This document shows positions 1 through 6,955 of a stretch of DNA of 18,254 bases, piece by piece. The position numbers and the translations under genes are program-made. A model generated the notes under the pieces. That model had not been told where the DNA came from, did not search any database, and was given only the letters and a program-made list of their open reading frames with translations. Source of the stretch: Oscillospiraceae bacterium (lineage in GTDB: Bacteria; Bacillota_A; Clostridia; Oscillospirales; Oscillospiraceae); assembly GCA_017456105.1 (NCBI GenBank), contig JAFTKA010000023.1, forward strand, positions 1-18,254. Reading direction: 5' to 3'. Numbering within the stretch: position 1 is the first letter of the stretch; each line of letters starts with the position of its first letter.

Positions 1-26
1 GCGACGATTACAAGAAATTTTTTCAT
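1..26 (-). CDS. 5' end of a cobalamin-riboswitch-controlled gene (truncated by window edge)
   Basis: Only the first eight codons and part of a ninth are present, reading MKKFLVIV on the minus strand. A GGAGG ribosome binding site lies a few bases upstream (around 34-39), and the next upstream ATG (31-29) is followed at once by a stop, so position 26 is the start. Lys-Lys followed by a hydrophobic run suggests the beginning of a signal peptide or lipoprotein leader. The upstream cobalamin riboswitch implies a job in B12 uptake, B12 synthesis, or a B12-sparing pathway; a B12 ABC-transporter binding protein would fit, but that is inference from context alone. Confidence 0.6.
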
Positions 27-46
27 TACATTTGCCTCCGTTACGC

Positions 47-83
47 AAAAAATGTACCGTGGCACCGAAAAACGGTGCCACGG
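47..83 (-). terminator. Intrinsic terminator, expression platform of the cobalamin riboswitch
   Basis: A perfect 11-bp stem pairs 57-67 with 73-83 around a five-base loop. On the minus strand it is followed after four bases by six T residues (52-47), then by the ribosome binding site of the edge gene. Its 5' arm could instead pair with TGTCACGG at 99-92, allowing G-T wobble, which would form an antiterminator. That fits a ligand-OFF transcriptional switch; the alternative fold is read by eye. Confidence 0.8.
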
Positions 84-139
84 CCGGTTTTCCGTGACAA
101 ATCAGCCTTCGTATCACGCAAAGACTGTGAAAATCCGAT

Positions 140-323
140 CTGTAGGTCTTCTGACTCATGCCCTCAGGCGGGGTCCTGGGGTATGCACAGCCTTCCCGGA
201 AATATTCCAGTGACCAACTTTCGTTCTAAGTGCATACCGGGCATTTACAGCGGCGGTACCGTCCGGGGATCACACCCGGTTATCTTGTTAAGCAGCTTTG
301 GCCATACGCCAAACCTGCCACAG
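140..323 (-). ncRNA. Cobalamin (B12) riboswitch aptamer
   Basis: Read on the minus strand, this region has the family's landmarks in order. The 5' P1 strand CTGTGGCAGGT (323-313) pairs with ACCTACAG (147-140). Between them lie the B12-box-like run ACGGTACCGCCGCTGTAA, the segments CACTGG and GGGAAGGC, and the closing GTCAGAAGACC. It sits directly upstream of the terminator at 47-83 and the gene starting at 26, in the same orientation. In known members, ligand binding normally lowers expression of B12 transport or synthesis genes. The exact 5' limit of the transcript is not visible. Confidence 0.9.
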
Positions 324-384
324 CTCGGTGTTCAATTGTCGCCATAAGCATACCACGCCCAGGAGAAAAAGTCAACCGGGCAAG

Positions 385-517
385 GCTTCCCCTTGAGGGG
401 AAGCTGTCAGCGAAGCTGACTGATGAGGTGTAGCCATCACATGTGATGGCGTTATAAAAGCCCCACCTCATTCGTCAAAAATCAAAGATTTTTGCCACCT
501 TCTCCTCAAGGAGAAGG
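385..517. repeat. MITE-like multi-hairpin intergenic repeat
   Basis: This non-coding element is bounded by mirror-image hairpins: GCTTCCCC/GGGGAAGC (385-404, TTGA loop) and CCTTCTCC/GGAGAAGG (498-517, TCAA loop). Inside are GTCAGC/GCTGAC (406-420), an 18-bp perfect palindrome (433-450) and CAAAAATC/GATTTTTG (476-494). GATGAGGTG near 422 is mirrored by CACCTCATT near 464, so the whole element is an imperfect inverted repeat. It carries no ORF. Repeats of this look are familiar from gut Clostridia genomes (recollection, not a search). It immediately follows the dacF stop and may end or stabilise that transcript. The 324-384 stretch beside it shows nothing recognisable. Confidence 0.7.
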
Positions 518-519
518 CG

Positions 520-1665
520 TTAACCCTTCATAGCCAATTGCTTTATGAGCCGCAGGAAGATCTGACTCCAAGTCAGCTTGGGTACGGCCTCTTTTGCCAG
601 CATGGGGATCTGGGCGATGACCTGCTCCCCTGCCTGTAAATAAAGCGTACCCAGCCGCTGCCCTTGTGCTACCGGGGCGGAAACGCTCTCCTCCAGTTCC
701 ACCCGGCAGGAGGCAAGGGACTGTTGAGATTTATCCAAAAGGACACCGTCGGTATTGGCAGGCACGGCAACCACGGAGTCCACCGTTCCCAGCTTTACAG
801 GCACGCTCTGCTCCTGGGCGGTGGGCGTTACGATGCAGAAATTGGCAAAGCCGTAATCCAGCAGGGATTTGCAGGCGGCAAACCGCTCCTGTGAGGTCTC
901 ACAGCCCAGCACCACTGCCACAAGCTCCAAATCTTCCCGTTTGGCCGAGGCCGACAGACAGTACCCGGCAGAGCGGGTGAAGCCGGTTTTCAGCCCCGTT
1001 GCCCCGTTATAAAACCGCACCAGCTTGTTGGTGTTGGAAAGACCAAAAGCTCCGTCCCGGACGGTATCCATCCAAATGGTGGTGTATTTTGTGATATCTG
1101 GGTGGTATTTTAAGAGTTCTCTGGACATCAGAGCCACATCGTGGGCGGAGGATTTGTGTTCTGCGGCCTCGGCAGCATCGTCAAGGCCGGTACAGTTGAC
1201 AAATTTGGTGTCAGCCATACCCAGTTCCCCGGCCCGCTTGTTCATCAGCTCCACAAAGGCGGTCTCACTGCCGGCAAGATGCTCTGCCATGGCACAGGCA
1301 CAGTCGTTTGCCGAGGACACGGCGATGGATTTGACCATATCCGCAACAGACATAGTCTCCCCGGCCTTCAGAAAGATCTGACTGCCGCCCTTGGCGGCGG
1401 CGGCCTCGGAGGCGGTAACGGTGTCCTCCCAGCGGATCTTGCCGCCATCAATGGCCTCCATAATCAGAAGCATGGTCATCACCTTGGTAACGCTGGCAAT
1501 GGGCAGAGCCTCGTGGGCGTTTTGCTCATAAAGGACGGTGCCGGTATTGACGTCCATCAGCATAACGCCCTTGGCAGGAATATCCATTTCCACTGCGTGG
1601 ACACGCATCGGCAGACACCCAATGGCCACCAAAACCGCCACCGCCAGGCACAACACTCGTTTCAT
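520..1665 (-). CDS. dacF: D-alanyl-D-alanine carboxypeptidase (penicillin-binding protein, DacF type)
   Basis: This 381-residue serine DD-peptidase (peptidase S11) trims the terminal D-Ala from peptidoglycan stem peptides outside the membrane. All three active-site motifs are visible: SVTK (S58–K61, nucleophile and base), SAN (118-120) and KTG (226-228). A signal peptide covers about residues 1-24, with cleavage expected after VHA. The C-terminal end has an amphipathic, basic-hydrophobic segment (WSQIFLRLIKQLAMKG), the usual peripheral membrane anchor of this family. Length is normal for DacF/PBP5-type enzymes. The start is supported by GGAGGG about nine bases upstream. The gene stands alone on the minus strand, with a hairpin-rich repeat directly after its stop. 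No promoter could be assigned with confidence. Confidence 0.95.
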   Translation of the reverse strand: MKRVLCLAVAVLVAIGCLPMRVHAVEMDIPAKGVMLMDVNTGTVLYEQNAHEALPIASVTKVMTMLLIMEAIDGGKIRWEDTVTASEAAAAKGGSQIFLKAGETMSVADMVKSIAVSSANDCACAMAEHLAGSETAFVELMNKRAGELGMADTKFVNCTGLDDAAEAAEHKSSAHDVALMSRELLKYHPDITKYTTIWMDTVRDGAFGLSNTNKLVRFYNGATGLKTGFTRSAGYCLSASAKREDLELVAVVLGCETSQERFAACKSLLDYGFANFCIVTPTAQEQSVPVKLGTVDSVVAVPANTDGVLLDKSQQSLASCRVELEESVSAPVAQGQRLGTLYLQAGEQVIAQIPMLAKEAVPKLTWSQIFLRLIKQLAMKG

Positions 1666-1730
1666 ACTGATCCCTCCTACGGTTATCTACCCCAACATAT
1701 GATGCTCGTCCGAAGAATATTACATAGCGT

Positions 1731-1807
1731 CATTCTGAGCGAGCGTAGCGAGTCGAAGAATCTACGCACAATCGTTACTGTAAAGCAGTTTCTCAGTGCG
1801 AAGATTC
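1731..1807. repeat. Intergenic hairpin repeat upstream of the ansA promoter
   Basis: Two inverted repeats lie side by side. ATTCT (1732-1736) and AGAAT (1757-1761) flank a GAGCGAGCGTAGCGAG core. GAATCTACGCAC (1758-1769) pairs with GTGCGAAGATTC (1796-1807) with one mismatch. The ATTCTGAGCGAGCGTAGCGAG motif resembles a short dispersed repeat seen in many bacterial genomes. It is non-coding and lies between the divergent genes dacF and ansA. Confidence 0.5.
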
Positions 1808-1810
1808 CTC

Positions 1811-1839
1811 TTGCTATTTCCTTTGGGAAAAGATATAAT
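1811..1839 (+). promoter_or_regulatory. Sigma-A-type promoter for ansA
   Basis: TTGCTA (1811-1816) and a perfect TATAAT (1834-1839) are separated by 17 bases. An AAGGGG ribosome binding site follows just before the ATG at 1868. This is the strongest promoter match seen before the ansA–ppaC–holB–ricT run, so it may drive all four genes. Confidence 0.75.
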
Positions 1840-1867
1840 ATAGTGGATATATTATAAGGGGTAGTAT

Positions 1868-2857
1868 ATGAAAAAACAGATTCTTTTGTTGACTACCGGC
1901 GGAACCATCGCCAGCCGACCCGGTCAGGACGGCTTAGAACCCCAATCCTCCCAGGTAATGGAGCGGGAGATCGGCCTTTTGCGGGAATACTATGATATTC
2001 AGGTGGAGGACGTGATGTGTCTGGACTCCTCCAATATTCGTCCGGAGGAATGGCAGAGCATCGCCCGTCGTATTTTTGAAAACAGAAATGTCTTTGACGG
2101 CATCGTGGTCTCCCACGGCACGGACACCATGGCCTATACGGCCTCTGCGGTAACCTTTATGCTGCCGGGGATCAATTTGCCGGTGGTGTTTACCGGCTCG
2201 CAGCTTCCCCTAAAAGATCCCCTTTCCGACGGACCGGATAATCTCCGCACCGCCTTTGCTATGGCGGCCTCCGGAATTGCCGGCGTGTTTGTGGCCTTTG
2301 ACCGGAAGGTGATGCTGGGCTGCCGGGCGGTGAAGGTCCGGGCCATGGATTTTTCCGCCTTTGAGAGCATCAACGCCCGGTATGTTGCCCGGGTAGGCGG
2401 CCGGGGCTTGGTGGCAGACAGAAGCCTGCTCCCTCAGCCCAGAGAAGAGGCAAAGCTTTTAGACAACTTAAGCAAAAACGTATTTTTACTGAAGCTGACC
2501 CCCGGGCTGTCCGGCGAAGTGTTCGATATGCTGGTGAATATGGGCTATAAGGGCATCGTGATCGAGGCCTTTGGCCTTGGGGGCATCAATATTCTGAACC
2601 GTGGCCTTGCGGGAATCCGCCGGGCGGTGGAGCAGGGCGTCAGCGTGGTGGTTACCACCCAGTGCCTTTACGACAGTGCCAACCTGCAGGTCTATCAGGT
2701 GGGCACACGCCTGCTGGAAATGGGCGTGATCCAGGGTCGGGATATGACCTCGGAGGCGGCTATGACCAAGCTCATGTGGGCGTTGGGTCAGGGCATGAAG
2801 CAAGCAGAAATAGCAAAGCTTTTTGAAACCAATCTTGTGGGAGAAATTACTGTATAA
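1868..2857 (+). CDS. ansA: L-asparaginase, cytoplasmic type I (AnsA)
   Basis: This 329-residue protein hydrolyses L-asparagine to L-aspartate and ammonia. Both asparaginase signatures are present: TTGGTIAS at the N-terminus (catalytic Thr about T13) and SHGTDT (82-87, with the second catalytic T85-D86 pair). K156 in the AVKV segment fits the third catalytic residue. TGSQLP (109-114) and the C-terminal KLMWALGQ stretch resemble Bacillus AnsA. There is no signal peptide, so it should act in the cytoplasm. Length is normal for the family. The start has an AAGGGG ribosome binding site and a strong upstream promoter. The stop codon overlaps the ribosome binding site of the next gene, so the two are probably cotranscribed. 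Confidence 0.93.
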   Translation: MKKQILLLTTGGTIASRPGQDGLEPQSSQVMEREIGLLREYYDIQVEDVMCLDSSNIRPEEWQSIARRIFENRNVFDGIVVSHGTDTMAYTASAVTFMLPGINLPVVFTGSQLPLKDPLSDGPDNLRTAFAMAASGIAGVFVAFDRKVMLGCRAVKVRAMDFSAFESINARYVARVGGRGLVADRSLLPQPREEAKLLDNLSKNVFLLKLTPGLSGEVFDMLVNMGYKGIVIEAFGLGGINILNRGLAGIRRAVEQGVSVVVTTQCLYDSANLQVYQVGTRLLEMGVIQGRDMTSEAAMTKLMWALGQGMKQAEIAKLFETNLVGEITV

Positions 2858-2867
2858 GGAGAGTATT

Positions 2868-4478
2868 ATGGATCCTATTTATGTAACAGGACACCGAAAT
2901 CCGGATACCGATTCCATTGTGGCGGCCATGGCCTATGCGGCCCTGCGGAACGCCCTGGGCGACCGGGAGTATGAGCCGGCCTGTTTGGGCCACGTGTCCG
3001 ATGAGACCCAGACCGTTCTAGATCTGTTCGGCTTTCAGCCCCCCAAGCGGATCACCAGCATGCATACCCAGATCCGGGACCTGGACTTTGACACCCCCCC
3101 TGTGCTGAGTCCTGCGGTAACCGTGGGCCGGGCGTGGAATATTTTACAGGAACATAAGAACATCTCCGCACTGCCCGTTGCCAAGGAAGACGGTACCCTT
3201 TACGGCATGCTGTCCCGGGAAAACGTGGCAAGCTACAATATGGAGCAGGTGGAGTCCTCTACCTTGGAGGCTGTTCCCCTGTTTAACGTTTTGTCGGTGC
3301 TGGAGGGCAAGGTGCTGAACGCCGCCGGTGAGAATACCGACACCGTAGCCGGTGAAGTGGTGATCGCTCTGCCCCAGAGCAGGGATATGCTCTTCCAGAA
3401 TGAGCAGACCATCGTGCTTTGCGGCCACCAGCCGGATATGATCCAAAAAGCATTGGAGAAAAATGTAAACTGCCTGGTGCTGTGTCAGGCGGAGCTTTCC
3501 GAGGAGCTGCGGAACTTCCCCACCAAAACCTGCATTATTTCTACCCCCTTTGATGCCCACAGAGCCAGCCGTCTGATCTTCCAGTCCGCACCCATCGGAA
3601 GGATCTGCAAAACGGAGGAGCTGGTGTGCTTCCATCTGGAGGACCGGGTGGACGAGGTCCGGGAGCAGGTTCTGAAATTCAGAGAGCATTGCTATCCCAT
3701 TTTGGACGCACAGGAGAAGGTGGTCGGCGTACTGACCCGGTATCATCTGCTGCGACCCCGGAGAAAACGGGTGGTGCTGGTGGATCACAATGAGGCTTCC
3801 CAGTCCGTACCCGGTCTGGAGGAGGCGGAGATCCTGGAGATCATCGACCACCACCGCTTGGCGGACATTCAGACCACCAATCCCATTTATGTACGCAACG
3901 AGCCGGTGGGCTCTACCAATACCATCATCGCCAGCATGTTCCAGGACAAGGGCCTGATGCCCACCGCAAAGATGGCAGGAATGATGGCAGCGGCGATTTT
4001 GTCCGATACGGTTATGTTCAAGTCCCCCACCTGCACCGAGCGGGACGTGCGGACGGCTGAGCGTATGGCAAGAATCGCAAACATCTCCCTGGAGGAGCTG
4101 GGTAAGACCATTTTCTCGGCATCTATGGGTAACCGCTCGGCAGAGGATCTGCTGTTCTCCGATTATAAGGAGTTCCATATCGCAGGCCACGACCTGGCGG
4201 TGGCACAGATCACCTGCGTGGACAGCCCCAAGATGCTGGAGCGGAAAGAGGAATTTTTGGCTCTTATGGAGAAGACCCGGAAGGAAAAGGGCTTCTCGAT
4301 GGTCATTTTGATGCTGACCGACGTGCTGAAGGAAGGCACCCAGCTGGTGTATTTGGGAGATACGGACACGATCCAGCAGGCCTTTGGTCTGTCGCCTAAG
4401 GATAACACGGTGTTCCTGCCCGGCATTATGAGCCGGAAAAAGCAGGTGATACCTATGCTTTCCGCACTGTGGGGCTAA
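2868..4478 (+). CDS. ppaC: Manganese-dependent inorganic pyrophosphatase, family II with CBS and DRTGG domains
   Basis: This enzyme hydrolyses pyrophosphate to phosphate, pulling biosynthetic reactions forward. From the preferred ATG it has 536 residues. The N-terminal DHH phosphoesterase motif GHRNPDTDS supplies metal ligands (H9, D13, D15). A CBS half (about 70-125), a DRTGG-like insert (about 130-245) and a second CBS half (about 255-300) follow. VDHN (305-308) and DHH (327-329) complete the active site, and SRKKQVIP (522-529) is the DHHA2 substrate-binding motif. Family members with this insert are regulated by adenine nucleotides. ATG 2868 is chosen because AAGGAGA lies 6 bases upstream; the in-frame ATG at 2823 lies inside ansA. 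It is ten bases downstream of ansA. Confidence 0.93.
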   Translation: MDPIYVTGHRNPDTDSIVAAMAYAALRNALGDREYEPACLGHVSDETQTVLDLFGFQPPKRITSMHTQIRDLDFDTPPVLSPAVTVGRAWNILQEHKNISALPVAKEDGTLYGMLSRENVASYNMEQVESSTLEAVPLFNVLSVLEGKVLNAAGENTDTVAGEVVIALPQSRDMLFQNEQTIVLCGHQPDMIQKALEKNVNCLVLCQAELSEELRNFPTKTCIISTPFDAHRASRLIFQSAPIGRICKTEELVCFHLEDRVDEVREQVLKFREHCYPILDAQEKVVGVLTRYHLLRPRRKRVVLVDHNEASQSVPGLEEAEILEIIDHHRLADIQTTNPIYVRNEPVGSTNTIIASMFQDKGLMPTAKMAGMMAAAILSDTVMFKSPTCTERDVRTAERMARIANISLEELGKTIFSASMGNRSAEDLLFSDYKEFHIAGHDLAVAQITCVDSPKMLERKEEFLALMEKTRKEKGFSMVILMLTDVLKEGTQLVYLGDTDTIQQAFGLSPKDNTVFLPGIMSRKKQVIPMLSALWG

Positions 4479-4506
4479 GTGAAGGAGCACTGCTGCTCAA
4501 TCGTGT

Positions 4507-4556
4507 GTAGGGAACGGATATATCCGTTCCGCGGAAGGCATATATGCTTTCCCTAC
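4507..4556. repeat. GTAGGG palindromic repeat, copy A
   Basis: The ends GTAGGG and CCCTAC are inverted. Inside are two adjacent hairpins: a perfect 20-bp palindrome starting GGAACGGATA (4511-4530) and GGAAGGCATA/TATGCTTTCC (4533-4552), which has one G-T wobble. It fills most of the gap between ppaC and holB. No T tract follows it, so it is not an obvious terminator. Confidence 0.75.
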
Positions 4557-4599
4557 GAATACGCAACGAAAGAGTGATCATATCAATTTGGAGGTAACC

Positions 4600-5544
4600 A
4601 TGGGATTTGAAAGCCTGTTAGGCAATGAACGGCTGAAAGAAAACCTACGCGTCAGCGTGGGACGTGGTCGTTTTTCCCATTTTTACCTGATTTCCGGCCC
4701 GGAAGGCTCGGGAAAACACACCTTGGCCCGGCTTTTGGCGGCGGCGATCCTGTGTCAGGGGGAGAACGCTCCCTGCGGAAGCTGTGCCGCCTGTCGGAAG
4801 GTTATGGCCGGCACCCACCCGGACTATATTACGGTGGACGACCCGGAGCATAAGAATGTGGCGGTCAAGCTCGTCCGGGACGCCCGGGAGGATATGTATA
4901 TCCGGCCCAACGAGGGCAGTCATAAAATCTACCTGTTCCCGCAATCAATGGGCATTGAGGGCCAGAATGCACTTTTGAAGGTTTTGGAAGAGCCCCCCGC
5001 CTACGGCGTGTTTATCCTGCTGGCGGACAACCCCCAGACCCTGCTTCCCACAGTCCGTTCCCGGTGTACGGAATTAAAGCTCAACGCCCTAAGCAAGGAG
5101 CTTTTGCAAAAGGAATTGTCCCGCCGTTTCCCGGCAGCCGATCCCGACAGCATTTTGGCGGTGATGGACCGCAGCGGCGGCTATCTGGGACAGGCCATAA
5201 CCCTGCTTCAGGAGGGCGTGTCCGACGAGAAGACGGAAGTGTTTGTTAAGAGCCTCGTGCAAAAGGACAGCTGGGAGCTGACAAAGCTTTTGGCAGGTAT
5301 GGAAAAATGGAAGCGGGATCAGATCCTGCCGGTGCTGGAAAGCTGGAAGGATTTGTTGCAGAATGCACTGGTCTGCAGAAGCGGTGTACAGGCGGTATCG
5401 CCCCTGTCCCGGCAGCTGGCCATGGTCCGCAGTCCCCAGGAGCTGATGAATGGGATCTCGGCTCTGCAAAAGACGATTGAATATGTACAGGGAAATGTGT
5501 CGGTGGCCGCAGCCTGCGGTTATCTGACCTGGGCCCTGAGATAA
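4600..5544 (+). CDS. holB: DNA polymerase III subunit delta' (clamp loader)
   Basis: Delta' is part of the clamp-loader complex that opens and places the beta sliding clamp on primed DNA. The protein has 314 residues. Its AAA+ fold shows a P-loop GPEGSGKH (33-40), a four-cysteine zinc module (C52, C59, C62, C65), the segment GQNALLKVLEEPP (121-133), and the SRC motif (154-156) of clamp-loader subunits. ATG 4600 is preferred: GGAGG lies five bases upstream, while an in-frame TTG at 4588 overlaps that site. The close link to ricT matches the conserved Firmicutes holB–yaaT order. Its upstream gap holds palindromic repeat copy A and no clear promoter, so it may be read from the ansA promoter. Confidence 0.93.
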   Translation: MGFESLLGNERLKENLRVSVGRGRFSHFYLISGPEGSGKHTLARLLAAAILCQGENAPCGSCAACRKVMAGTHPDYITVDDPEHKNVAVKLVRDAREDMYIRPNEGSHKIYLFPQSMGIEGQNALLKVLEEPPAYGVFILLADNPQTLLPTVRSRCTELKLNALSKELLQKELSRRFPAADPDSILAVMDRSGGYLGQAITLLQEGVSDEKTEVFVKSLVQKDSWELTKLLAGMEKWKRDQILPVLESWKDLLQNALVCRSGVQAVSPLSRQLAMVRSPQELMNGISALQKTIEYVQGNVSVAAACGYLTWALR

Positions 5545-5557
5545 TAAAGGAGTTATT

Positions 5558-6745
5558 ATGAACAATACAGAAAATACCGTCCAGGTGGTGGACATTCAGT
5601 TCCGCCCGGGACAGAAGATATACTTTTTTGACCCGGCAGGCCACACCTGCCAAAAGGGCGATCACGTGATCATCGACACCGCCCGTGGACCTGAGTACGG
5701 AACTTGCATCACCGGCAACCATCGGGTCAGGGAGAAGGAGATCGTCGCCCCTCTGCGGAAGGTCCTTCGTCTGGCAACGGAGCAGGACGAAAGAATCGCT
5801 CAGGAAAACCACGCAAAGGAAGACAAGGCCTTCAAGACCTGTATGGCGATGATCGAGGAGCAAAAGCTGGATATGCAGCTGGTTTCTACAGAGCTGGCCT
5901 TCGATGGCAGCAAGATGCTGTTCTTCTTCACCGCCGATGAACGGGTAGACTTCCGGGAGCTGGTCAAGAATCTGGCAAACACCTTCCATACCCGCATTGA
6001 GCTGCGGCAGATCGGTGTCCGGGACAAGGCCAAGATGGTTGGCGGCCTGGGCATCTGCGGCAGACCCTTCTGCTGTGCTCAGTTTTTGGAGGATTTCCAG
6101 CCGGTTTCCATCAAAATGGCGAAGACGCAAAATCTGAGCCTGAACCCCACCAAGATCTCCGGCACTTGCGGAAGGCTTATGTGCTGTCTGAAATACGAGC
6201 AGGACGCCTATGAGGATCTGCTGAAAAACAGCCCCAAGGTCGAGTCCTTTGTGGACACCCCCGACGGACGGGGCACGGTGGTGGAAGTGGACCTGCTGCG
6301 AAGCCGGGTCAAGGTGAAGCTGGAGAGAAACCTGGAGTCCATTGGCGTTTACGCAAATGAGGATATTGCGGTGTTCCGCAACGGCAAGGCCAAAAAGACC
6401 GATCCCCCCATTCCTGAGGATTGGGCTCCCATTTCTGGGTCCGGCAGACGGAAGAAAAAAGAGGAGCAGAAGGAAGAAGCTCCTGTGCTGGATTCCATTC
6501 GTTTTAAGTATTCCGAGGAGACCATCGCTGAGGAAAAGGTGATCGAAAAGCCCGAGGAAAAACCGGAAGAGAGATCCGGCCGCAACCGCAGAAGAAACCG
6601 CAGACACGGCTCTGCCAACCGTCAGGAGCAGAAGCCGGAACAAAAGCCTGAGGAAAAGGCAGAGGCGAAGCAGGAAACCGGTGTTGCGAAAAAAACCCAT
6701 CACCGCCGCCACCGCCACAGAAACCATAAACCCAATAAGGAATGA
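5558..6745 (+). CDS. ricT: RicT/YaaT, PSP1-domain iron-sulfur regulatory protein with a charged tail
   Basis: RicT works with RicA and RicF in Bacillus, where the Fe-S-containing Ric complex aids RNase Y-dependent mRNA processing and developmental phosphorelays. The core (about 1-275) carries six cysteines in the family pattern: C167, C172, C173, then C204, C209, C210 (GICGRPFCC and TCGRLMCC). At 395 residues it is longer than Bacillus YaaT (about 275). The extra C-terminal 110 or so residues are low-complexity: Lys/Glu-rich with KPEEKPEE-like repeats, then an Arg/His-rich end (HHRRHRHRNH). The start follows AAGGAG, and the gene begins 13 bases after the holB stop. A GC hairpin lies just past its stop. 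Confidence 0.92.
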   Translation: MNNTENTVQVVDIQFRPGQKIYFFDPAGHTCQKGDHVIIDTARGPEYGTCITGNHRVREKEIVAPLRKVLRLATEQDERIAQENHAKEDKAFKTCMAMIEEQKLDMQLVSTELAFDGSKMLFFFTADERVDFRELVKNLANTFHTRIELRQIGVRDKAKMVGGLGICGRPFCCAQFLEDFQPVSIKMAKTQNLSLNPTKISGTCGRLMCCLKYEQDAYEDLLKNSPKVESFVDTPDGRGTVVEVDLLRSRVKVKLERNLESIGVYANEDIAVFRNGKAKKTDPPIPEDWAPISGSGRRKKKEEQKEEAPVLDSIRFKYSEETIAEEKVIEKPEEKPEERSGRNRRRNRRHGSANRQEQKPEQKPEEKAEAKQETGVAKKTHHRRHRHRNHKPNKE

Positions 6746-6749
6746 TCAA

Positions 6750-6772
6750 ACGGCCTGCTTTTTGCAGGCCGT
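6750..6772 (+). terminator. Probable hairpin terminator after ricT
   Basis: ACGGCCTGC (6750-6758) and GCAGGCCGT (6764-6772) form a perfect 9-bp stem around a TTTTT loop, five bases past the ricT stop. The T tract after it is poor (TGCTTGT), so termination strength is uncertain. Confidence 0.55.
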
Positions 6773-6775
6773 TGC

Positions 6776-6832
6776 TTGTAGGGAAAGGATTTATCCTTTC
6801 CGCGACGGAACGCATAAATGCGTTCCCTACAA
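6776..6832. repeat. GTAGGG palindromic repeat, copy B
   Basis: The ends TTGTAGGG (6776-6783) and CCCTACAA (6825-6832) are inverted. Two hairpins lie within: GGAAAGGAT/ATCCTTTCC with a TT loop (6782-6801) and GGAACGCAT/ATGCGTTCC with an AA loop (6807-6826). Both have nine paired bases and a two-base loop. The architecture matches copy A at 4507-4556, although the arm sequences differ. Confidence 0.75.
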
Positions 6833-6886
6833 TTTCAAACGGTGGCGATGCGGGAAGAGGAAATTGTAAACTTTTCTTGATCCTAC

Positions 6887-6914
6887 TTGCCATTGGGAAT
6901 TTCTGTGGTAGAAT
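6887..6914 (+). promoter_or_regulatory. Promoter of the ABC exporter operon
   Basis: TTGCCA (6887-6892) and TAGAAT (6909-6914) are 16 bases apart, and a TG before the -10 (TGG-TAGAAT) gives an extended -10. The exporter start codon is 42 bases downstream of the -10. Confidence 0.6.
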
Positions 6915-6955
6915 AAACAGTTAGAAAGCAATCTTTGACCCAAGGAGGGAACAAA

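Noticed and set aside
385..517. Possible CRISPR or tandem repeat
   Set aside because: The units are inverted hairpins of unlike sequence, not direct repeats with spacers.
1141..1857. 238-codon plus-strand frame opposite dacF and through the ansA promoter
   Set aside because: It lies over the dacF SVTK/SAN region and runs through the intergenic repeat; Gly/His-rich shadow composition.
3144..4490. 448-codon open frame on the minus strand opposite ppaC
   Set aside because: It is antisense to a family II pyrophosphatase with all motifs intact. Its His/Gln/Leu-rich translation is typical of a GC-rich shadow frame, with no recognisable domain.
5246..6727. 493-codon open frame on the minus strand opposite holB/ricT
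   Set aside because: It is antisense to ricT; the Leu/Phe-rich start is the complement of the Lys/Glu/Arg tail codons. It crosses two real genes.
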